Of a DNA stretch of 19,705 bases, positions 1-7,100 are shown one piece after another. The position numbers and the translations under genes were made by a program. The notes beneath the pieces are model-generated. The model was not told where the DNA came from. It worked only from the letters and a program-made list of their open reading frames with translations, and did not search any database. Source of the stretch: an uncultured Ruminococcus sp. (GTDB lineage: Bacteria; Bacillota; Clostridia; Oscillospirales; Ruminococcaceae); contig ONNL01000072.1 of the NCBI GenBank assembly GCA_900319195.1, positions 1-19,705 of the forward strand, written 5' to 3'. Each line of letters begins with the position of its first letter. Within the stretch, counting starts at the first letter, position 1.

Positions 1-100
1 CACTCCCTGTTTCTTCATTTCTGTATCTCAAAAGTAAACGCTCTGCCGAGCTGACTTTCAGCTTCAGCGTTCTCACATTCTTGATGCAGAAGATCACCAT
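1..100 (-). CDS. possible partial ORF running off the window edge
   Basis: A minus-strand frame is open from about 154 to the window edge, with an ATG at 100-98; its product would be short, basic and unrecognised. An AAAAAGGA sequence sits directly against the ATG, which is too close for a normal ribosome binding site. On the same strand a TTGACA (plus 185-180, overlapping the sigK stop) and a TATAAT (159-154) lie upstream, but their 20-base spacing is longer than the usual 17. The frame is too short to separate from chance. The rest of 1-181 holds nothing else I can support, and no clear sigK terminator is visible. Confidence 0.2.
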   Translation of the reverse strand, partial: MVIFCIKNVRTLKLKVSSAERLLLRYRNEETGS

Positions 101-181
101 TTCCTTTTTCGTAGCGGTAACACTGGTGGCTGATGCTTCCTGTCTTGAATGTGATTATAAGGCTAACACGAGAATTAATTG

Positions 182-865
182 TCAAAACGGTGTTGTGTCG
201 TACTTTTTTCTGAGCTTTGTTATTGCCTTTTTTTCGATACGTGATACATAAGAGCGCGATATACCGAGCATTTTGGCTGTTTCATTCTGAGTGTGCGGAT
301 TTTTCCCGTACAGACCGTATCTGCAAACTATTATCTTCATTTCACGCTCGTCGAGAACTTCATTCAGGAATCTGTAAAGCTGTCGTGAACGTATGAGCAG
401 ATCGACCTGCTCATTTATGTCATTACCGTCGTCGATAAGATCCATGAGAGTGAGAGTGTTGCCGTCCTTGTCGGTCTCAACAGGTTCATTGATGTACACA
501 TCACCCGAGGATTTCTTAGTGGCGCGGAAATTCATGAGTATCTCGTTTTCAATGCATCTGCTCGCATAGGTCGCAAATCTTGCTCCCTTTGTATAATCGA
601 AGGTATCGACAGCCTTGATAAGACCAATTGTGCCTATTGAGATGAGTTCATCCTGCTCAGACGGGGATACCGTATATTTTTTCACGATATGAGCTACCAG
701 TCTGAGATTGTGCTCGATTAGCCTGTTTTTTGCCTTCCTGTCGCCTTGAGACAGACCTTCAAAGCATTTTGTCTCCTCAGCCTTGGAGAGCGGCTTCGGG
801 AAAACGGTGTTATTGTCGATATGAAGGGCAAAAAAGAACAGGTTCCTGATGATCTCTAAAAACAT
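182..865 (-). CDS. sigK: RNA polymerase sporulation sigma factor SigK (pro-sigma-K)
   Basis: Late mother-cell sigma factor that directs RNA polymerase to spore coat and cortex genes. The 227-residue product has region 2 at about 50-115 (IEHNLRLVAHIVKKY, then DELISIGTIGLIKA and the IENEIL segment) and region 4 at about 165-220, ending in a helix-turn-helix (LGISRSYVSRIEKKA). These segments match Bacillus SigK better than SigE. The first ~16 residues are hydrophobic (LFFFALHI) and sit just before the conserved FPKPLS. This resembles the pro-sequence that SpoIVFB removes, though it is a few residues shorter than in B. subtilis. I chose the ATG at 865 because GGAGGT precedes it at ideal spacing and the homology begins there. 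The in-frame ATG at 997 would add an unsupported N-terminus. The gene is uninterrupted, with no skin-like element. I see no convincing SigE/SigK promoter upstream. Confidence 0.9.
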   Translation of the reverse strand: MFLEIIRNLFFFALHIDNNTVFPKPLSKAEETKCFEGLSQGDRKAKNRLIEHNLRLVAHIVKKYTVSPSEQDELISIGTIGLIKAVDTFDYTKGARFATYASRCIENEILMNFRATKKSSGDVYINEPVETDKDGNTLTLMDLIDDGNDINEQVDLLIRSRQLYRFLNEVLDEREMKIIVCRYGLYGKNPHTQNETAKMLGISRSYVSRIEKKAITKLRKKYDTTPF

Positions 866-1007
866 CTTGTTACCTCCGCGGACGTTGATAGTATTTTCAT
901 GATTAAGTCTATGCGGCATGGGCTGTCCGATATTTTCTATTTCAGGCAAATTTTTGACCGTATTATCAAAAAATATTAAAGTAAAAGAAAAAAACAAATC
1001 AATCGTA

Positions 1008-1036
1008 TTGACGTGAGCGAAGAAATATTATATAAT
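1008..1036 (+). promoter_or_regulatory. sigma-A promoter for the rpe operon
   Basis: TTGACG (1008-1013) and TATAAT (1031-1036) are separated by exactly 17 bases, a near-consensus housekeeping promoter. Transcription should begin around 1043. This places the upstream ATG at 1041 outside the message and supports the TTG at 1098 as the rpe start. Confidence 0.85.
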
Positions 1037-1097
1037 AAATATGTATAGGATTATAAATGCAGATATAACAGCTGTGCTGTTTGGAAGAAGTGATAAA

Positions 1098-1757
1098 TTG
1101 AAAAAGTATGTTTCGGCGTCGGTACTCAGTGCTGACCTACTCAATCTCGAAGATGAGATACGCCGCCTTGAACAAAGTAAAATAGATATGCTCCATTTCG
1201 ATGTTATGGACGGTCTGTTTGTAAATAACATAACGTATGGACTGCCTGTACTGAAGGCTATTAGAAAGGTCACAGACCTTACCCTTGATGTCCACCTGAT
1301 GATACAGGACCCGATGAGATATGTCGGAAGATTTGCTGAATACGGAGCAGATTATATCTCCTTCCATATCGAGAGCGACGGCAATACAACAGAGACGCTT
1401 ACCGACATAAAAAACAGCGGAGCAAAGGCGGCTTTGGCAATAAAGCCTGCAACTCCTGCTGAAAGCGTATATGATTACCTGCCGTATCTTGATATGGTGC
1501 TCGTTATGACAGTTGAGCCCGGCTTCGGCGGACAGAGCTTTATGCCTGAGACCATTGAAAAGGTCAAGAAGATAAAGCAGAAAATCACTGAGCTTGGACT
1601 TGATGTGCTGATACAGGTAGATGGCGGAATCAATGCCGAGACTGCCAAAATTGCAAGTGAAGCAGGTGCAAATGTGCTCGTTTCGGGCAGCTATCTGTTC
1701 AAGGCTGATGATATGGCTTCTGCTGCCGAGAAGCTGAAGGAAGGTAGCTCGGAGTGA
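1098..1757 (+). CDS. rpe: ribulose-phosphate 3-epimerase
   Basis: Cytosolic TIM-barrel enzyme of the pentose phosphate pathway that interconverts ribulose 5-phosphate and xylulose 5-phosphate. From the TTG at 1098 the protein is 219 residues, the normal family length. Visible motifs are SASVLSADL at the first strand, HFDVMDG with metal ligand H33 and catalytic D35, DVHLMI with H66, the phosphate loop VEPGFGGQSF (139-148) and VDGGIN with D175. GGAAG at 1083-1087 serves as ribosome binding site, and the promoter start site near 1043 excludes the earlier ATG at 1041. Its stop overlaps the next start by four bases (GTGA), so it is translationally coupled to the Rnf-like genes. That is an unusual neighbour, since rpe often sits beside rsgA in Firmicutes. 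Confidence 0.95.
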   Translation: MKKYVSASVLSADLLNLEDEIRRLEQSKIDMLHFDVMDGLFVNNITYGLPVLKAIRKVTDLTLDVHLMIQDPMRYVGRFAEYGADYISFHIESDGNTTETLTDIKNSGAKAALAIKPATPAESVYDYLPYLDMVLVMTVEPGFGGQSFMPETIEKVKKIKQKITELGLDVLIQVDGGINAETAKIASEAGANVLVSGSYLFKADDMASAAEKLKEGSSE

Positions 1758-2746
1758 GGAAGGCAGTTAAAAAGGACCGCCTTGCATGGCTCGACATAAT
1801 GATAACCCTCCTGACGCTCGAACTCATGGCATATTTCTACTATGGGACACGCGCACTCTTTACTGCTCTGCTGTGCATGACCGTATCGGCTGCTGCCGAA
1901 TTCATATCTCTGCGTATAATGCACAGGAGATTTACAGCGGACGACCTAACGTGTGTTTCAGACGGACTTATCCTTGCACTCATGCTCCCCGCATTCATTG
2001 ACTACGAGATAGTCGTTATTGCAGCGGTATTCATGATAGTTGTCGCCAAGTGCATTTTCGGCGGACGGAGAAACATGATATTTTCTCCTGCTGCGGTCGG
2101 ATATATTTTCATTCTCACCTCATGGGGCAAGGAGCTTCTTACGTATCCTGCTCCTCACGACAGATGCGGCATTTTTTCAAAGCCCGATACACTCGTTGAC
2201 TCCGCATCACATATATTCAACCTCAGCGGTAAGCTCAATTATTCGGACTTCGAGCTTCTGCTCGGAAATTTCAGCGGACCGTGCGGCTCGGTAAGCGTAC
2301 TGCTTCTCGTGGTCGCGGCTGTGATACTCATACTCAGACGTGATATTTCAGCAGGTGCGTTTATCGGTTCAATCTCGGGAACTGCGATCCTTGCGTATCT
2401 TGCACCTGTATCCGATATACGAGTTGATTCCGTGAGATATTCGCTCATCATGAACATGGTGCTTTTTGCTTCGATATATATAATATCCGACAGGAGAATA
2501 GCTCCGAGGAGGAATTACTATGCCTTCTTCTACGGCTTTTTCACTGCGGTATTTGCCTATATAATCGTACTTACCACAGCAAAGGAAAACGCTGTTGTTA
2601 TCGTATCCGTACTGTTTACGCCGATAGCTCTTTCCCTCAGAACTCTTGAGCGGAGCATTGAGCATATCAGGAGAAAGGATGAAAAAGCGCGTGAGGAAAA
2701 GGCTCTTGCCGCTGATGATACGGAGGTGAGTGCTGATGAGCAGTAA
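1754..2746 (+). CDS. rnfD: divergent RnfD/NqrB-family membrane protein
   Basis: A 330-residue polytopic membrane protein. The family pattern is clear in SDGLILALMLP (69-79), the FGGRRNMIFSPAAVGY segment (102-117) and LLLGNFSG (168-175) followed by a hydrophobic helix. In true Rnf complexes RnfD carries a covalent FMN on the threonine of an SGAT-type motif and passes electrons across the membrane. At the matching place, just before LLLGN, this protein reads DTLVDSASHIF (145-155), so the motif is degraded and its threonine replaced by serine or lost. The later ATDPVTSP-type family segment is also changed (ASIYIISDRRIAP). The C-terminus after about 300 is charged and likely cytoplasmic. The start is GTG, overlapping the rpe stop. 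The family assignment is firm; electron-transfer function is doubtful. Confidence 0.8.
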   Translation: MRKAVKKDRLAWLDIMITLLTLELMAYFYYGTRALFTALLCMTVSAAAEFISLRIMHRRFTADDLTCVSDGLILALMLPAFIDYEIVVIAAVFMIVVAKCIFGGRRNMIFSPAAVGYIFILTSWGKELLTYPAPHDRCGIFSKPDTLVDSASHIFNLSGKLNYSDFELLLGNFSGPCGSVSVLLLVVAAVILILRRDISAGAFIGSISGTAILAYLAPVSDIRVDSVRYSLIMNMVLFASIYIISDRRIAPRRNYYAFFYGFFTAVFAYIIVLTTAKENAVVIVSVLFTPIALSLRTLERSIEHIRRKDEKAREEKALAADDTEVSADEQ

Positions 2747-3365
2747 GAAAAGTCATATATTCGACGGACTATTATCGGATAATACCGTACTGTCGTCACT
2801 AATGGTGATATCTCCCATAATCATCTGCGGAGAATCGCTGAAAAATGCAGTTGCAATAATCTACGCATTTTCAATAATCACATTCTTTTCCGTGATGCTC
2901 TCGTCGTTTGTACCGAAGAAGCTTCCGTATGCGGTAAAGATAATAATCTACGCACTCATTTCTTCACTTGTATGCGTACCGGTTAAGCTTGCCGCGGAGA
3001 ATTTCTATGCCGAATCCATAAACCGTATCGGCATATATTATCCATTGCTTGCGGTCAATTCGCTGATCGTTGTACAGACAGAAGCGAAGTTCTTTTGTAT
3101 GAAAAAGCTCAGAATGACAGCCTCGCTGTTTTTCTATATACTCGGCTTTGACGCTGTGATACTGATAACCGCATTCATCAGGGAGCTCTTTGCGTATGGC
3201 ACGATAAACAGCAGAATGGTCGATGTGAACAGGACTATCGGAGGACTTGCCGAGTCATTCGGCGGCTTCATCTTCCTCGGGATAATGTGTGGGATCTACA
3301 GAGCAATACGCTCACGTATCTCGCACAGCTCAGCAAAGGAGGATAACGATGTTTCTGATAACTGA
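2736..3365 (+). CDS. rnfE: divergent RnfE/NqrD-family membrane protein
   Basis: A 209-residue hydrophobic protein matching RnfE along its length, including SFVPKKLPY (57-65), a GIYYPLLAVN segment (99-108) and FIREL...YGTI (147-156). In characterised RnfE/NqrD two cysteines, in LGLCP and NCI, help bind a [2Fe-2S] cluster in the membrane core. By alignment both are serine here: S26 in VISP and S109 in VNSL. A cysteine at 31 lies five residues from the first site and may not substitute. The ATG at 2736 is preferred because GGAGGTG lies seven bases upstream; a GTG at 2730 is in frame but too close to it. The start overlaps the rnfD stop by 11 bases, showing tight coupling. Confidence 0.78.
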   Translation: MSSKKSHIFDGLLSDNTVLSSLMVISPIIICGESLKNAVAIIYAFSIITFFSVMLSSFVPKKLPYAVKIIIYALISSLVCVPVKLAAENFYAESINRIGIYYPLLAVNSLIVVQTEAKFFCMKKLRMTASLFFYILGFDAVILITAFIRELFAYGTINSRMVDVNRTIGGLAESFGGFIFLGIMCGIYRAIRSRISHSSAKEDNDVSDN

Positions 3366-3921
3366 CTTCATAGCATTCCTTGCGGCGAATCTGATACTCA
3401 CGCAGGCTCTCGGCACGAGTACGCTGTTCATTGCGGCAGGCAACAGAAAAAGCCTTGTAGCAACAGCCTCAGTGATAACGATATTCACGACCTTCGGTTC
3501 GGCTTCGGCATACATTACCGACAGACTGCTTCCTGTAAAATATACAGATTTTACTCTGTTTTTTTACACGCTTGCAGTGGGAATACTATATGTGATATTT
3601 CTTTCTGCTCTTTTCTTTTACAGCAGAGAAAAATTTGATAAAGCTAAAAAGTATATACACGTATCGGCATTTAACTGTGCCGTTATGGGAACTCTCCTCA
3701 CAATAAACGGCAGAGCGGCGGCTGACAGCTCGCTCATGCATCTCGGAAGATATATGCTCTCGGGAATCGAGGCAGGCTTGGGCTTTATAGTCACTGCATT
3801 GATACTCACAGCCGCATATAAAAGGCTCACATCTTCAAAGGTCCCTGCGTCGTTCAGAGGTTTCCCTGCAATGCTTGTATATCTTGGAATAATATCAATG
3901 GCGGTATATGCGTTAAAATAA
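3349..3921 (+). CDS. rnfA: divergent RnfA/NqrE-family membrane protein
   Basis: A 190-residue protein, close to the usual RnfA length of about 193, with roughly six hydrophobic helices. RnfA hallmarks are FNCAVMGTLL (108-117, family form TNCAVLGVALL), GIEAGLGFIVTALIL (139-153) and VPASFRGFPAMLV (165-177). RnfA and RnfE normally form a symmetric pair around a [2Fe-2S] cluster with two cysteines each. Here the second site is kept (C110), but the first, in family LGLCPF, reads LGTSTLF with S24. AAAGGAGG at 3335-3342 fixes the start at 3349; the frame extends upstream but has no signal there. It overlaps the rnfE end by 17 bases. No RnfB gene follows, although rnfB normally comes after rnfA. Confidence 0.8.
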   Translation: MFLITDFIAFLAANLILTQALGTSTLFIAAGNRKSLVATASVITIFTTFGSASAYITDRLLPVKYTDFTLFFYTLAVGILYVIFLSALFFYSREKFDKAKKYIHVSAFNCAVMGTLLTINGRAAADSSLMHLGRYMLSGIEAGLGFIVTALILTAAYKRLTSSKVPASFRGFPAMLVYLGIISMAVYALK

Positions 3922-3962
3922 AGAGATAGCATCAGCAATACTGCCTGTCAGGAGAAAATAAA

Positions 3963-5162
3963 ATGAAAATCAGGAATAAAGGAAGGAAAATTTACAAAAC
4001 AAAAGAGAAAAAGTACAACGGAAAGAATCCTGCGGGAAAAATATTTTCTGTTGTACTGAGCATACTGCTTATAGGTGGGATAGGCTTTCTCGGTTACAGT
4101 GTTGCCGAACCTATCGTAAATTATACAAAGAAAAAGGGCGACGGTCCGTCCGAGCCGCCTACATCTGCAATAGTAACGACTGAAAATGCTGACGAGCCTA
4201 CTACTGACGAAGCGGTCGAAGTCGTAACAAATAAAAGCACTGAGGAATACCGTGCTGCTGCTCTTACCGAGGCAGACATGATAAGTCTCGAATCCATAGG
4301 ACTTGCACTCAACAAGGTACCTGTGAACATGGACATCGAATATATCGAGGTACCGCTCAAGCTCAGCGGCGGAACTATAACCTACGCAAGCGGAGTTGAA
4401 CGAGCTATAATGTCGGGAGCTGTAAAGTCCTCGATAAGCCTCGCAGATATAGTTGACGCGGTAAAGACCGCAGGGTACAAGCCTGTTGCTTTAGTGAGCA
4501 CATTTGATGACAGTATCCTTCCTGTGACATATCACGAGACGGGATATACCACCGTTGACGACGGCTCGCAGTGGATAGACGACAATGAGTCATCGGGAGG
4601 AAAGCCGTGGCTCTCGCCGTATTCGCAGGAGGCTCTCACATACCTCACCGACTTGGTGGTGGAGATATCGAATGCAGGATTTGAGCGCGTTGTCTGCTCT
4701 GACTTTATTTTCCCGCCGTTCAGAGAAAGCGACCTCGCACTCCTTGACGATCAGCTCTCAACCGACGGAAAATATATGCTTCTCACCTCTGCTGCAAATC
4801 TGCTCAATGAGAAGATACTTTCGAGCGGCTCGTCAATGGCTATCGAAGTCTCAGCGGTCGAGGTGCTGAAAGGCAATGACGATATAATCGTTCAGCCGAT
4901 GGTGCTTAATGTCGATACCATTATTGTTGATGTAAATATCGACGAGATAGGCAGCGGTGTCATTTCGGATACAACGTCCTATGAATTCACAGGCACTGCT
5001 GAGGATAAGACAAAGCGTATGCTTGAACTGCTGAAGGACAAGTTTACAAGATACAGCAATATTATAATCAGAATATCAGGCAGCTCTGTCAATTCGGGGG
5101 AGCTGCTAAAGGCAGCCGATGCCGCAGAGGGCATGGGTTATAAATCTTTGGTCATAGGCTAA
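3963..5162 (+). CDS. membrane-anchored glycosyl-hydrolase-like TIM-barrel protein (DUF4015-like)
   Basis: A 399-residue protein with a lysine-rich cytoplasmic start (1-26), one membrane helix at about 27-47 acting as signal anchor, a Thr/Glu/Pro-rich extracellular linker (about 56-100), and a C-terminal domain resembling the DUF4015/putative glycoside hydrolase TIM barrel. The best marker is the stretch from KPWLSPYSQEALTYLTDL (214-231) through AGFERVVCSDFIFPP (238-252), which parallels the family pattern of a WL.PY...V.YL segment followed by GFDEIQFDYIRFP. D247 would be the matching acidic residue. The substrate is unknown and activity is not proven. AGGAG at 3950-3954 sets the start. It lies 41 bases after rnfA with no terminator between, so it is probably the last gene of the rpe-rnfDEA operon. 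Confidence 0.7.
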   Translation: MKIRNKGRKIYKTKEKKYNGKNPAGKIFSVVLSILLIGGIGFLGYSVAEPIVNYTKKKGDGPSEPPTSAIVTTENADEPTTDEAVEVVTNKSTEEYRAAALTEADMISLESIGLALNKVPVNMDIEYIEVPLKLSGGTITYASGVERAIMSGAVKSSISLADIVDAVKTAGYKPVALVSTFDDSILPVTYHETGYTTVDDGSQWIDDNESSGGKPWLSPYSQEALTYLTDLVVEISNAGFERVVCSDFIFPPFRESDLALLDDQLSTDGKYMLLTSAANLLNEKILSSGSSMAIEVSAVEVLKGNDDIIVQPMVLNVDTIIVDVNIDEIGSGVISDTTSYEFTGTAEDKTKRMLELLKDKFTRYSNIIIRISGSSVNSGELLKAADAAEGMGYKSLVIG

Positions 5163-5197
5163 AATAAATACCGAATTATCGGGGAACGGAGTTTATT

Positions 5198-6157
5198 ATG
5201 AATGAAAAATTCAAGGTATCGCTTCAAAAGGTGATAGACGAATTCAAGCTTGAGGTCATCTATATCCACAAGGATGCAAATGAGCTGATGATTTCCGAGA
5301 ATGATGTCAACAGACCGGGACTTCAGCTTCAGGGCTTCTATGAATATTTTGACCCTGAGCGTATACAGATAATAGGCAAAATGGAATTTGCCTACCTCTC
5401 GACAATTGATGAAAAAACAAGACGCGACAGGCTCCAGATGCTTTTTGCACAGCGTATACCTGCACTGATAATCACAAGGGAGCTCCCGTACTTTGCTGAA
5501 ATGCTCGAGCTTTCAAAGGAATACGAGGTACCGCTGCTTAGAAGCAAGGAGAGCACATCGAACTTCATTTCGGGTATGATTGCTTTTCTGAATCTGAACT
5601 TAGCTCCGAGAATCACACGTCACGGTGTTCTCATAGAGATCTACGGTGAAGGTGTATTTATAACAGGCGAGAGCGGTGTCGGTAAGAGCGAGACTGCTAT
5701 CGAGCTCGTAAAGCGCGGACACAGACTTGTTGCTGACGACGCTGTTGAGATACGCAAGGTGTCGAATATAAGCCTTGTCGGAAGCTCACCCGATAATATC
5801 AGGCATTTTCTCGAGCTCCGCGGCATAGGAATTATTAATGCACGCAGACTTTTCGGTATCGGTGCTGTTAAGATGAGCGAGAAGCTTGACCTTGTAGTTG
5901 AGCTTGAGCAGTGGAATCCCGAGAAGATATATGACAGAATGGGTGTTGATACGGAATTTGTTTCGCTTCTCGGCGTTAAGATACCGTCGCTCACTATCCC
6001 TGTAAAGCCGGGACGTAACCTCGCTGTCATACTTGAAGTTGCAGCTATGAACAACAGACAGAAGAAAATGGGCTATAATGCTGCTCAGGAGCTTCTCAAC
6101 AAGCTCGGTATGCAGTCTGAGTCCAAGGAGATAGTACACGATTACGAGACATTCTGA
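5198..6157 (+). CDS. hprK: HPr kinase/phosphorylase
   Basis: Bifunctional cytosolic enzyme that phosphorylates and dephosphorylates HPr on the regulatory serine, driving carbon catabolite control in Firmicutes. At 319 residues it has standard length. The N-terminal domain covers about 1-130. The kinase domain holds RHGVLIEIYG (141-150), a Walker A GESGVGKS (157-164), VADD (178-181) and the family signature LELRGIGIINARRLFG (205-220). All expected catalytic segments are present. The start ATG follows a CGGAG at a short distance. It is separated from the preceding membrane gene by only 35 bases and starts the run into murB and rapZ, so it may be co-transcribed with the upstream operon. No separate promoter is evident. 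No HPr or Crh gene is in the window. Confidence 0.96.
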   Translation: MNEKFKVSLQKVIDEFKLEVIYIHKDANELMISENDVNRPGLQLQGFYEYFDPERIQIIGKMEFAYLSTIDEKTRRDRLQMLFAQRIPALIITRELPYFAEMLELSKEYEVPLLRSKESTSNFISGMIAFLNLNLAPRITRHGVLIEIYGEGVFITGESGVGKSETAIELVKRGHRLVADDAVEIRKVSNISLVGSSPDNIRHFLELRGIGIINARRLFGIGAVKMSEKLDLVVELEQWNPEKIYDRMGVDTEFVSLLGVKIPSLTIPVKPGRNLAVILEVAAMNNRQKKMGYNAAQELLNKLGMQSESKEIVHDYETF

Positions 6158-6181
6158 TACATAGCAAGCAGGAGGATAAAC

Positions 6182-7087
6182 ATGATAAATATTGATGAAC
6201 TCACCTGTCTCTGCGGTGACCTCGGGTGTCGGATAATGCCCGAATGCTCGCTCAGCGAATATGTGACCTTCCGCTTCGGTGGTCCGTGCAGGGCGCTCAT
6301 AAGCATCAATTCAGCCGCTTCTGCCGCAAGGCTCTTGCAGTATCTGCGCGACAGAAAGGTGCATTACGGAATTATCGGCAGAGGCAGCAATGTTATTGTC
6401 GAGGACAAAGGCTTTGACGGCGTTGTGCTGCTCTTCGGAAGTGATTTTGCAGATATAAAAATTGAGGGAACAAAGCTCATCTGCCAGACGGGAGCGCTTC
6501 TTGCGTCCGCCTGTGTACACGCACAGCAGGCAGGTCTGAGCGGTATGGAGAACCTTTTCGGTATCCCGGGTACTCTCGGCGGAGCTGTCTATATGAACGC
6601 AGGTGCATACGGCAGTGAGATGAAGGATATAGTCGAGACTGTCGAGTATCTCGACGAGGACTGCAATTTATGCACAATTGAAAACAAAGACCTTGAATTC
6701 GGTTACAGACACAGTATTTTTTCGGGCAAGCCGTATGTGATCACGTCAGTAACTATCGCTCTTTCGGAGGGCGAGCCTGATAAGATAAAAGCTGCAATGA
6801 GCGAATGCATGGCTAAAAGGAGCTCGAAGCAGCCGCTTGAATACCCAAGTGCAGGCAGTACCTTCAAGCGTCCGGAGGGGAGCTATGCTTCACTTCTCAT
6901 TGACCAGTGCGGACTCAAGGGACTTACCTGCGGCGGTGCTATGGTAAGCGAAAAGCACAGTGGATTTGTTATCAACAAGGGTTATGCGACCTGCTCGGAC
7001 GTAATGGAGCTTTGCGACAAGATCATAAATACAGTCAAAGAGAAAACAGGATATGAGCTGGAGCTCGAGCCTGTAATACTTAAATGA
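6182..7087 (+). CDS. murB: UDP-N-acetylenolpyruvoylglucosamine reductase (MurB)
   Basis: FAD- and NADPH-dependent reductase making UDP-N-acetylmuramate, the second step of peptidoglycan precursor synthesis. The 301-residue length and lack of the extra tyrosine loop indicate type IIb MurB, as in most Gram-positives. Visible elements are GRGSN (66-70) in the FAD fold, GIPGTLGGAVYMNAGAYG (127-144), FGYRHSIF (173-180) with the conserved Tyr-Arg pair, the proton-donor serine S226 in PSAGSTFKRP, and the terminal glutamate E296. AGGAGG lies about eight bases before the ATG. It follows hprK after a short gap and precedes rapZ by 13 bases. Confidence 0.96.
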   Translation: MINIDELTCLCGDLGCRIMPECSLSEYVTFRFGGPCRALISINSAASAARLLQYLRDRKVHYGIIGRGSNVIVEDKGFDGVVLLFGSDFADIKIEGTKLICQTGALLASACVHAQQAGLSGMENLFGIPGTLGGAVYMNAGAYGSEMKDIVETVEYLDEDCNLCTIENKDLEFGYRHSIFSGKPYVITSVTIALSEGEPDKIKAAMSECMAKRSSKQPLEYPSAGSTFKRPEGSYASLLIDQCGLKGLTCGGAMVSEKHSGFVINKGYATCSDVMELCDKIINTVKEKTGYELELEPVILK

Positions 7088-7100
7088 ACAGAGGACTAAT

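Noticed and set aside
3..251. Plus-strand open frame from the left edge
   Set aside because: It overlaps the 3' end of sigK on the other strand, has no start in the window and no recognisable sequence; likely chance.
866..997. N-terminal extension of sigK from an ATG at 997
   Set aside because: GGAGGT lies directly before the ATG at 865, where homology to pro-sigma-K begins; the extension matches nothing I know.
1041..1097. ATG at 1041 as the rpe start
   Set aside because: The promoter at 1008-1036 predicts a transcript start near 1043, so this ATG would not be in the message. The 19 extra residues do not match the family, and TTG at 1098 has a ribosome binding site and the right homology.
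5641..6054. 137-residue minus-strand frame inside hprK
   Set aside because: It mirrors the conserved P-loop and signature region of hprK on the other strand; the low-complexity Ser/Pro composition is typical of antisense frames.
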